In this document: piece after piece, positions 1 to 11,500 of the stretch | How the letters are laid out: the number at the start of each line of letters is the position of its first letter | Numbering within the stretch: position 1 is the stretch's first letter | From: Echinococcus granulosus | Taxonomy: Eukaryota > Platyhelminthes > Cestoda > Cyclophyllidea > Taeniidae | Direction: 5' to 3' | NCBI RefSeq assembly: GCF_000524195.1 | Contig: NW_020170382.1 | Location: 1,015,194-1,079,193 of the forward strand | DNA length: 64,000 nucleotides | Made by a program: the position numbers and the translations under genes | Notes under the pieces: generated by a model | What the model saw: only the letters and a program-made list of their open reading frames with translations | Told to the model about the DNA's origin: nothing | The model's database searches: none

Positions 1-2184
1 TGAAATAGCGATAGAAGGTGGGTCACAAATAAGTTTGAAGTATCACCACTATTAGGTGTGAAGAATTCTTTTTGTGTTCTAAAGTTGTAAAAGGCGATGT
101 GTTGATTTAACAGCTCAGTTTGCGACTGATATCATCCAGTGTTGAAAATGAAGTAAAACTGGTTTCTTCATAGACATCCTGCTTTTCATCTGAAGTGTAA
201 AATAACCCAAAAGTCTGTGTAGGCTGTATGCTCTCCCCGCTTTTATTGTATGCGTGGCTAGTCGGAACTTTGCAGTCCTCGGCATTTCTGCCTCCAAGCT
301 GGTGGCATACAACTCTGTACGCGCTACCTATGCTACCACTTTTTAGGCCCTACATCATGGTCCCGATAAATCCGCTTCCAGCCTTGTTTGCTCTGTAATA
401 TGCACTCGTTTGCTATTCCACTTCTATTTGATGGCACCATTCATACTATAATCTACACTGATGATTGTTATGTAATCACCCTATTCAGGGTGAATAAGCA
501 CAAGAATTTCACCCCTGGAAGGATCCTCCAAATATTATACACGGATCCACCACAAAACAGTCCTAAGAATATCCAGAAAGTAATTGGAGAAAATTAGACG
601 GGACACATTAGAGCATTTTTTCGGTAGAGGAGATAGCTAAGTGATTGAATGCAAGCTTCGAAATAGTTGTTCCACATAACGAAAATGAATAAGAATTGCA
701 CATTTATTTCATTGGGTAAATTAGATTAAGCTTGATTAAAACATTTGCTGGATGTACTGTTTAAGCTGAGGTCAAAAAATGCATACTTCGATAGACCTTA
801 ATGCAACCCAAACCAGGGTTCAGTTCATCCCGAAGAGATTCGCACGGATATGCTGCCAAATGCACGAAAATTGCCATTTCTGATGGATTCATCATTTAAT
901 GCGCAACGTCATCGACTGACACCTAGTACCAAAAATATAAGCTAAACCAATGTAAATTTTTAAATCTTGGGAATTCACCAGACCTGTTCCCAGTGGTAGG
1001 TCTTCAAGCAATATCTCATGATTGGTTATATTCTGCGTCAGTCCTCAATGCCGAAGCTATTGTAACACTTTGCTTATTTGTTTAACTCTCCGTTTCGGTT
1101 TTGTAGGCACTTAAGGCTCCGCATTTGCGTCTTCGCTGGACGGTTTTGCCTTCGGACCATACCAGTAGTCCCCAGTCCTTCTCAACGTCGGTATTGAATA
1201 TTTTGCCCGAGTAGTATGTCTTCATTCGGCTTTAGGGAATTGTTGTGGCGTAACCAAGAGTACTGTAGCAATGTGTAGCAATTTTAGAGTTATTTTTACA
1301 AAATTAACTGTAGACCACTCCAGTTAGTCGTTGATATACTATCCGGGTTATTTCCAAAGACGAAATAGCCGGGGGACTTGAATTTTAGTGGCAATAACCC
1401 ATTAGAGCAGATGTCTGAACAAGTGAACAACTGCAGCACAGATATCAATGCAATCTAAAGTGGGATGATATAACTCGCAGAATGGAATTAGGATCAGAAT
1501 CGGGATATGATATTTCGAAATGATTGTGAAAAAAAGAGGAAGGTCATTGTCAAAGTTACTGTTTGCCTATTTTGACAATAGTTTTTAGAACAACTTAAAA
1601 GCGATTGACCACTTAATTACAACATTAGGTTGTTAAAACCGGCCTCTATCTAAATAGGTCCTGTTCACAAAATCGGCTGCAAAAATACACGCCAAAAATC
1701 GGCCTAAATTTATCTTGCGCTAAGGAAATTTAAGAAATTCCTAAGATGGCCACTTTTATCAAGCACAACTGTAACCATATACTGGGTGGCAAGAGATGTA
1801 GCAAGGAATGGACTTTTGGGGAAATAAAAGCAGCCTTATGTGCTATAGGCTTATTATGAAATTAAAAATGATATTAGCAATGTCAAAGTGTGCATACAAT
1901 ACGAGAGTGTCAGTCCACAAAGTCGATCCATCCGCGTGGGTGAGTAAACGGTCTCAACACAAACGAAATGAGGGCGGATAAAGTGGCCAAGAGGATAGAG
2001 CGTCAGTGATGCGATCAACAAGTAGTAGTGGTAGTAGTCGGAAGGGGAGGATATACGAATCACGAAAAAATGAGGGGCTAAAATAACATAACAGTGAGTG
2101 TTTTTTGTGTGGCTGATAAGCATGCAACAGCAGTGAGGTGTGCGTGTGTACGAGAGCCGTCCAATGAACTATCAAAGTGTCGTC
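1..2184. other. Region downstream of calsyntenin
   Basis: No coding sequence recognised. It would hold the calsyntenin 3' UTR. A minus-strand AATAAA is visible at about 702-707, too far from the stop to assign with confidence. It contains one LTR-family copy (about 1066-1240). Confidence 0.5.
1066..1240 (+). repeat. TRIM LTR copy, plus strand, diverged
   Basis: Matches the family through the TTTGTTTAACTCTCCGTTT start, the 'accataccagtagtccc' middle and 'gcccgagtagtatgtctt' near the end. Solo copy with indels. Confidence 0.7.
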
Positions 2185-2586
2185 TTAGACATCGGCATTG
2201 AAGCCTCGACGAGGTCCAGGTAGTGTGACAAAGTTCAGATGATTGGGACCCACGCTGAAGGAGGTGTCTTCATCATCATCGGGGTCACTCAAACCCTCCT
2301 CCTCGCCTTCCACCTCTCGCACATCACCAGGAGCCCTGTCCAAGTGCTGTGACATCACGGCTTCACTTTCGTCGAAATCGTCAACTTCTTCGAGGGCAGC
2401 CGCTGCAGCTTCCTCTTCAGTGGCACCGGCATCGTCCTCATCCTCCTCGAAGAGGCCATTAAAGGATCGTGTCTCGGCATCAAATTGCTCATCCCGAGCT
2501 CCATAGACCGCATGTACGCCTGGAAGTTCTTCTGAGAGAACAGGCGCAGGTGTCGCTACCGGTGGCTGCCAGCTTAATCTTCCACC
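2185..2586 (-). CDS. CLSTN: Calsyntenin exon 14 (cytoplasmic tail, stop)
   Basis: 402 nt from ctttcag|GGTGGA to the TAA at 2185-2187. The tail is rich in Glu/Asp (LFEEDEDDAGATEEE, EEVDDFDESEAV, EVEGEEEGLSDPDDDEDT), as in other calsyntenins, and ends PRRGFNADV. The C-terminal WDDSTLSY-type kinesin light chain motif of vertebrates is not seen. Membership rests on phase agreement and acidity, not sequence identity. A Ser-rich plus-strand open frame here is a shadow. Confidence 0.85.
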   Translation of the reverse strand, partial: GGRLSWQPPVATPAPVLSEELPGVHAVYGARDEQFDAETRSFNGLFEEDEDDAGATEEEAAAAALEEVDDFDESEAVMSQHLDRAPGDVREVEGEEEGLSDPDDDEDTSFSVGPNHLNFVTLPGPRRGFNADV

Positions 2587-5500
2587 CTGAAAGAAGTGAC
2601 AAGGATTTGCTCAGATTACATCCATAATAAAATGTTAATATTTTGCTGCAAGGATATTCGGTCTCCTTGGACTCGGCTTCTGGGCTTTTGCACGCTGGTG
2701 CCCTTCACAACGCTTTCAGTAAAAACTCGAGGGATATATGCTTAAAGCTGCAGGTGGGGTACTAACAAAGAAACAGATAAGAAGGTTAATACACATTTAA
2801 TAATCTATAAAATAAAAAATTGTGCACTGAAATTTCGCTTTAAACTGATGATAGAAAAGTGTAAAAGGGAAGCTGCTATTGACAGGATACTGCTGCCTTG
2901 CAAAAGATGGAACTAAAAAGTTTAAAGAATAGAAACATCTACATGAAGCCATTGCAATACTTTATTTGTTCGTCTAACTCTCGGTTTTGGCAATGGATCA
3001 CTTGGGGACTCCACCGTTGTACGTACACTGGAGACCCTTGTCTCCGGGCCATGTCATTAGCCCTCAAGCCCTTCTGTACGTCAACAGTACATATTCTCAT
3101 CGAGTACTGTGTCTGCTTTCGTCTCCAAAGAAGTCCCGGGGTTCTAAATTAGTGACAGTATTAAGCGAACCCTATCCTAAAGGATAACTATTCTATTTTC
3201 TACTGCTGAGTGATGAGCCGTAGTATGACGCACGAGGTGCACACACTGCGGATAAGAAAATATGACGGCCCCTAATAGATTTAAAACGACGTATACCCTT
3301 GGAAACTACCCCAGTCCCGTGGTCTGCAGGGAAGTTATTAACAACTGAAGTGATACTAGCCGTAGCCGTGAACCATCTTCAAGAAAAGTTAGTTACGGAG
3401 CTGCCTACGGTACCTGCATGAGGACAATAATTATGCAAACACGCGATACCGTCTCCACCTGCCTAATGTCCAGGGCAGAGCCCATTTAGACATGGCTAAG
3501 CAGCATTGAAGTGAGTAGAAGTAGCAAGGAGGATTAGACGGTTTGGGTAATGGGCCATTTGGGGGCTCTGCTGCTGTACTTCCGCCGGGCTGCTTGGGAT
3601 ACGGGCCATGCCAGTAACCCCAAGCCCTAATGTAGGTCGACAATGCATATTCTGTTCCAATATGATGGCTTATTTCGTCTTCAGAGAAGTCTCCGGGTAT
3701 TACAGCCACCGCTTAATCCTCGCCAATGTTGACAACATAACTTAAATGAATTTTGCCACAGAGATGGTAGCTTGATAGCTGTGTAGACTTGACACTAGTG
3801 ACATTGTGCCAGAATAGGAACCATCCTGAAGGAAGTTCAGTATCGCATCGTAAATAAAATGGTATCACTACAACATGAAATATTCTTTAAAACCGCATTT
3901 ATTTTTGGTGTAAACAAGAGGTGCATATTTACAGACTACACGATCAGTCGTGAAGACTGTGATTGGTACTGCTAAGGATCTTTACGTACAGGTGAAAATG
4001 TACCAAGACTAGACGATAAAAAAACATATTGCGAAAACAACAGAGGTTTGGAAAGGTAACCTTAAACGACTCGACTTGCTTTCATAACGAAGATTCTTTT
4101 TAAAAGTGTTAGGGTTACGAAGTTGCAAAAGCACGAATCTTATTATCCATTTATGGCGCTACCCATATTTTTCAGAATTTGGAATGTTTGCAAAACAGAG
4201 GTAGGTCGCATACTTTCAAGCACAAGAAACAGAGTCAAAAGATAATACAAAAAAGGGGAAGCACAAACACTCAGTGAAGGTAAGTGTTGTCGCATGCCTC
4301 GATTTTTAAAAGTAGCAATTTTGTTAAGGTTGGGTCACTAGAGTGCCAAGAACTACTTTAGAGCTGGAAGGAGGGCATTTTTCTACCCAGTGGATGGGAA
4401 AGATATTTTGATTGGTAGAAGTTGCAGTATATCATGAAAAGACCGTTAAATAGTGAGGTGGCTGATTTTGGCAGAGACGCAAGAAGGCAGAGACCGAATG
4501 AGTCACGACAGTGGGATGATTCAGAGTGAAAAAGGGTGTCTGCATGCAACACCAATAACCCCCTTCCCCCGTCCCGACATTATGTGGGTGTGTAGAAGAG
4601 GCACAGACAGAGGTTGTTGTAAACCCGTGAATCACACGCACAGGCATCAAATTGTGCCATCTGCAATCGTCATGCCATCTACACACACACACATGACCCC
4701 GGAAGTTCTCTCTCTCGCTCTCACGCACGAGAACCTGCACTCCACTTCGAGCTCCTCTGTGCATCTGCTCAGCAGGACCCGGTGAAATGCATCTTCCATT
4801 CTCAGTCTTCTTACATTAATGTGGGGAAGTAGAGGGAGCAGTTGAATCGGGAATGGAAATTATTCTTAAGGAAAAGTGAAGTGAATTTTTGTGGTAATTA
4901 CAAATTGGTTATCTACGAGTTTTTGAGTGCACAATCGTTCACTTAAAATATAATTCAGTCTAAATGAATCTATTTGTTTCTGATTTAGAACAATGGCAAA
5001 GAGTTTAACGAAACTAGTCATTTTATAAAGTGGTTGCCAGTATACTTTTGCGAACAGGTGTTAATAATAAGGTAAAGTACCAAAACGCCTAATTTTTTTT
5101 CTAAGCTAATCCTTCGTCTCTGTGCAGCGCACTGAAGTTTTGTAATGATTTAATAATTTAACCATTGGTTTTGGTAACGGGTCACCTAGGGCTCCGCAAT
5201 TGCACCTCCACCCAGCAGCCTGGCCTCCGGACTAGGCAGCAGTCCATCAGCCCTTCTGTACGCCGGCAATACATGTGCTGCCCTAGTATTATGTCCTGTT
5301 TCGCCTTCAGAAGTCTCTCCGTGCTGCGGCTGTTTTGAGAAACCCACTTTTCAACAACGATTGATAAATATTGTGATGCCACTTAACCTTCATGGATTTT
5401 AGCGACATTACATTCTTAGAGGTCAGGATTTTAGCCATTACCTAACTGTAATCCTTATAGAACTACGTCAATTTCTTTGCTAATCTCATGTTTCAACATT

Positions 5501-8500
5501 CTTCCTTAGATTATCGAGACGACTTTTTCCCATCATTTGCTTGACCAGAGGAAATTATTTCTGTATTTCATGGGCCTCTTTAAAAAAACAACTCAACAAC
5601 CTCCATATTTAGCTGATGTGGCACCGTGAGATTATTTTACAGGTTGGCAAACCCGTATCTTTAGCTGCTTCTCAGTCATCTCTGCAGGTTCTTCAGAGGT
5701 TAGAGGAGAAGGGGTCAGGGTAAAGCAGTATATTTATTAACTAAGGTGAGGTAAAGCAGCTAACACCTAGAACCGGTTAAACCATCAAAAACTTAATCTA
5801 ATTAGAATTCGTTTAAGGGTTCTCTAAACATTCACTGTAAATGGACACAAAAATTTGTTTCACCAGCATGGATGACAAATTAAGAACTGAGATGAGCAGC
5901 CTTACCTCTAGTTTTTCAATAGGGTTCTCAATGATATTGAGTCGCGTCTCAGGGCGGAACTGGGAATGTCCAACAGATTTGCGCTCCCCGCGTCGGAAGG
6001 AGCTCAGCTGACCGCGACGGAAACTGTTGGACTTGGAGACGAAGAAGGCGACCACAATGGCAATGATTGCAAGGCAGCCAACACCCAAGCCGACCGCCAG
6101 TCCCACGTTATTCACGCCAGGGTTCTTAGTCTTCTGGTTAGACCATAGGAAGAGAAGAGATTGGTCTTTTACTTTACATCATGGGTTCAACAAGTTTGCT
6201 CTGGACCTGACACATACATTCAATTTTCATTGCAGCGTTTTCATCCTCAACTTGCAAGAAGGTTAAAAAAGTATTTTTGAAGTGAAGAATATTTGATTCA
6301 CGATGGACAGTGAAGGAAATGAAAAGCATTCAAGCATTGCGCATGCAAGCTATTTCGAGAATGAATCCCTCAGAAAGGGTATTGTTTCTATGCGGAGGCT
6401 TTGGATCTAACCCAACGGGCAAAATATACACCATTTTCATTGTCTCAACCATTAGTCATGGTAAGCAATCTGCACCTATGATCCAAGGCTTTTATAATTC
6501 CCATCGAGAAGAAAATGTCAACCACGATCAAATATTACTTGAACTAGCGATTGAAACCAACCATCTTTTGCCATCACATACGAATTTGTATCCTGTCTGC
6601 TACCAAAACAACATGTAACCGCACGACACCAATAATGTACGGATTTTATATTTAGAGACGGACTTTCTATACTGAAGAAAAGGGCACTTGTATATTTTTA
6701 ATCTCCCTGTGATTCACTGTCGAATCGCAAAGGCAATCCAAGTTATTGCCAAATAAAAACTTTTGGAGGAGAAATCTTTTTGAACTGCAACGGACGATGT
6801 TTGTGTTTACTCGACTGCTTTCCCGTTACTGAGAGAATACTAGGCCTAAAGGTTGGCATCTTCGCAACTTTAAGTGTGCAACCCCATCGCAAGAGTGACC
6901 CCAAAAATAGAAACGATCGCTGAGCGTCAATCAAAACATCCTACCAAAACCCATAAATCTACGAGGTGGTAAACGATTCATCCCCAAAAAAGACCTGAAA
7001 ATACTTAGCAAAAGACTGTTTTAAATTACTGCGGAAAGAAGCATCAGGCTTCACTACAAGCACTGCCCTCAGACAAGACCGTTCAACTGTGACAACAAAC
7101 AAAAGCGAGTGAAGGTAAATGTGTTCGAGAGGTAAAATAACACTCCCTCGTAAGAGGAAAACTTGGTTCTATTATGCCAGTAGAAAAAGGAACCGCAACT
7201 CAGAAACTGCAGTGTCAACGTCACCTTCAGACACGTAAAACTCCTGGTTGGGATATTCCAATCTATGACTACCCCTGCAAGTTGGGATAGCAAAATCAAA
7301 GCCCTCGTGAAGCAGTCCATGCTTGAGTAGCTCATGACTGTAACCTTGTCTGCTGGAGGAGGTAAATATGTCAGCAGCAATCACTGCATTCAATCTACCC
7401 CATGTCATGCGTGAAAGGAAGGGTTAAGATCGTCTCCCTAATCAGCAGGTACCGAGGGGCGCAAAGCGAGCGGCCACTGCATTTTGTCGAGATTTTAAAA
7501 CACAACCGAAATAGTGAGGAAAATGTGTGACACAGGTAAACATAAATTTATTCTCTTAAAATGGTAAATGCACCATTACAGTATGCTTGGAGCTATGCAT
7601 AAATAAGTGGAGAAAGATTACATCCAACCGAAAATGACGGAAGTATGTAAAAGCTCGTAATTAGCATGTAGCACAAGGCCTAGATGTGAAGTATTGCCAT
7701 AAAATTAAAGGTTAAATGGGGAGCTAATTTTATCGGTCCTTCAAATGCGTAGTTAGGGGTTTGATCGAACTGACAAAAGTGCTCCAATATGTGCCAAAGC
7801 AGTACATCAAGAAATTAAGGAATTCGAAGGAAAGTTTGGTGACATACTCGCAAACTTGCTGCCAGTGATAAAGCAATATCCTCACAACCCGTACATTAGC
7901 ATGGATTTAAATTTTCTGGTACTCCGTTAGGTCACACGGTCTCATCCTCCACAGATTTCTCTCAGCCGGGCTAATCATTCAAATCATGGTGAAATGGCAA
8001 CGCTCCCACTTAGTTTTAATTTTCAACCCTAGTTACTCTAGCTTAAAGGTCAACAGACAAGTCGGTGGGAAATGGTCTAGAAAGACTTTCAACCCGACGA
8101 ACCTGGGAAGTGCCCCTTTGATGCAGGGAGAGGGAATCACCTGGTCGGACCTCCTTGTTGGAGTGTGCAAATTGAGCGCCGCCCATGGAAGATCGGTATT
8201 GGGGCGATGGGTCCAGTCTTTTGTAGGTGCCTACAAGGTATGTAATAAGCCCTCTGAAAATCCGGTGATGCCTTGTAAAAAGCTGATGGCAAAAAACTCA
8301 AAACATACGAGCAACAGAAGGCCACTGGGCAGCCCCAGCCCCGGCGGGATAATCGGCAGACATGTCGTAGTCATCATCGTAGTTATCTTCCTCATCATCG
8401 TCGTCTTCATCAATGTATTCCTCCTCTGCAGGCCCTGATTCATCCAGATTATTGCGAGAGTTGTCCGAGTAGATCACATTGCTGCCTGCTTGGACCTCCT

Positions 8501-11500
8501 GTGCGATTATCGGAGAGCTCAAAAGGATCTATAGAAATTTATTAAACGAAATGTGTTCACATGGAATTGAAATAGTTTCCAGTTGTCACAATTTCAATTA
8601 TCCAGCCTAAAGACGAAATTAAGACTAATGCAAGCCGTGTTTCCTCTTCTTTCGTTCGATCATGAGGATAACACGTTGTAGGATAATAAGTAGTATAAGG
8701 ATCAACAGCCCTGATTTTTCATTGGGACACTTTTTGATCCACAGTTTGAGAAACAAAGGATATGTGTATATACTAGGTTAAATGCATTTCTCTGAATTCC
8801 TTTCAACTAATTTTTCTGCTTTTTTTGAAGGAAAAGGACGTTTTTCTACCAAATCTTTGCAACGGAACTGCTAAACTGGCTGACATTTGCGAAGCTGAAT
8901 ACACACGAAGCTTAATTCATTCAACACACACGAATGCTGACATAAATCATACACACAAGAAAAAATCCCTATTCAAAATACAAGATCAATTCTACCTGAA
9001 CAGTGAAGGGATCCGTGTTGAGTCCAGCATCATTGTAGGAGCAGATAAGTTGGAATTTTCTCTCCAACAGCAGACCAGCAGCGAGAGTTTTGTCATCAGC
9101 CCGTTTTTCTATCTCGATAGGTGGCCAGTAGCGGAAGCCGTGGAGCAAGCTGGCGTACTGACTGGCCGTCTGATGACCCTTCATCAGGACGCCCATTTGC
9201 GTGGGTTCCACGGAGACGCCGATCTCGAAGGCCCGACCTGCCGGCCATACGATACGCTCACCGTCGTTGAAGTTGAGACCACTACCATTGACAGGGAGAA
9301 CGAGACACTGGTCGAGAATGAACATGGAGGCAGAGCGCACCACACTTTTCATTTGAGCTGAAAGGCACAGAACAAACACAGACGCACTTATTACTATAAA
9401 AACTCAAAACGCCATGTAAAGTCCTGGCTCGCGAGGATGGTAATGTTCTCGTAAACGATTTGGTCATTTACGAGAATACCGTACTGCTCCAACAATAGCG
9501 GATCGTTTGAAAGAAACTAGCAAGGTGAAGAAACTGATAAACCAGATGAATCTTATCGCTTAAATTGAACGGACTAGTGTCATCAAAATTATTGTATTCA
9601 TTTGACTTCAGACATAACCTTGGAGGCTGCTCGCATACGGATACCAGACTCCTTTGGAAATGAGAAAAAGGCCTTATAATCTGGCCTGCCCCAGCATTAC
9701 ACCTTGTCAGGAATATGCTTTGCAGCCAAACTGAGAATTGACATAGATTAATATGGCAGGCTAATTTCTAATCTGACTCTAAAGTTTTCTTTACTGGCTA
9801 CCATGGGGACTGTGTTTGATGGTGCGGTTGCATCGCTAAAATAAGAAACCTTGCGAAAATTACTATGGTTGAGGGGAAAATCTGCATAAGCATATGGGAA
9901 GCAGACTTGTGTTTAAGTGAAATACTTTAATTGTTTGTTTAACACTTAGTCTTGGTAAAGGGCCCACCGTCACCGGGTAACTGGCCTTCAGGCCATGCCA
10001 GTAGACCTTCAGTCCTTCTGCATGTCGAATGTACGTATATCTTCTTTTGCCTTCAGGAAGCCTGGAGGCGCTACATAAGTATTCGATGATAATGAACGAC
10101 ACTTACTACTTTCGATTATTTTGGGACCAAAGATATTAGGACTAAATTTAAAAGGCCAGGTAGATTGCAAGGGGAACCTCACAGTTTCTTACAATTGTGA
10201 CTACCCCAGCGAAGGCGAATGATGAATAGCAAAGCAACTCGATTTCTGGAAGGAACAATTTTACTTGGCTTTGTTATGCTCATACCTTTTTTCCAAAGAC
10301 TTCTCTATATGGAGAAAAAATTGCCCCAAGAGTGGATAACACGAACACAGAAGAGGAGGTTTTACCTCTCAATATCCAAGGGAATGGATACTTTGTAAAA
10401 GAGGATGATTTACATAAGTCGTGTGATTGCTGGAGTGCGTCTGTGTGTGCTAACCCACACCTGCGATGTGAATACCTCCAAAAGTGAGAGCCAGAATCTA
10501 ATTTCCACTTGTTCTTTTGACTATTTTAGCTTAAGGCGCTTCAGTAATTATTCGGTGAAATGGCAATCAGAGGAAACGAAAGTCCACTTAGGTGCTCTAA
10601 AATGAACGGTCATTTTACCATATCTACCGATCACATTTTCAAAAAAAAGGTGTAAGAATCTTTGTCGTTGAATTGATGCACATGTGCCTAGATGAGTGAC
10701 AGGAAAAATAGTCTTACGTAGACATTAAAGACCTAAAGTAAAAAATTCTCTTTGCGCTCATAAATCGAAAAGAGCTCTGTCGGAGTGGGCTGGAATTATT
10801 AATAGCTCGCATAAATCTTCGAAAAATCAGGGAGTTTTACACCCGAGCTCTACCAGAGATGGAGATAGAACTTTTCGGAGGCTTTATAACATCAATGATG
10901 CGCTTTTGTGTAGGTAAATCGTATTAATTTGCATATAAATTACCAGAGGAAGGTGAATTTGGCTCCAAGTGGAAATTCAAAGAAACAGGTTCCTCAGTAA
11001 GGTCCTGCTTGTTAATCATTATCTTCAGGCTTTGTAGACGCGACGGAAGAGGAATTAGTTGAAAGGATTGAAAAAGATGGCACCTAATCAGCGCCAAAAA
11101 AGACTCCAATCACACCGAAACGGTCCCACTAACTTTTTAATGTAGGTACATCAGATTTCTAACACCAGACAAGGAGTAAAAAATTCCGACTACTGTTGGA
11201 TTAGTAGCTGTCTGCAGACAGAACGGAGGAAAAAGGAGCTTCTTAGGAGTGTATGCATGATTTTTATGTACAAACGCCTACCAATGTGGAGGAGAAGGTA
11301 GATAATAATTTGTATGTTCTCATAAAGCCCTCCCAAAAATGAATCGGGTCGGTGGAGGCCTAGTGCTGACTTGATTATGTTAGCACTTGTAAGATTGAGT
11401 TGGAATGTAAGATAATTAATTCAACCGCAACCGCTCCTACAAAAGGATGGCGCGTGTCTCATTTTTAAATCATGAATTTGATAAAGCGCCAACGCTACCG

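Noticed and set aside
2243..2506. Ser-rich 87-aa plus-strand frame
   Set aside because: Antisense of the acidic calsyntenin tail exon; GAG/GAT codons read backwards give Ser/Leu.
4432..4785. 110-aa frames on both strands
   Set aside because: Span AC and CT low-complexity tracts; no homology.
7986..8438. 150-aa plus-strand open frame
   Set aside because: Overlaps exon 12 in antisense; Ile/Val-rich end is the complement of the acidic GAT/GAC codons.
8825..9361. 178-aa plus-strand open frame
   Set aside because: Exact antisense of calsyntenin exon 11, whose minus-strand frame is clearly conserved.
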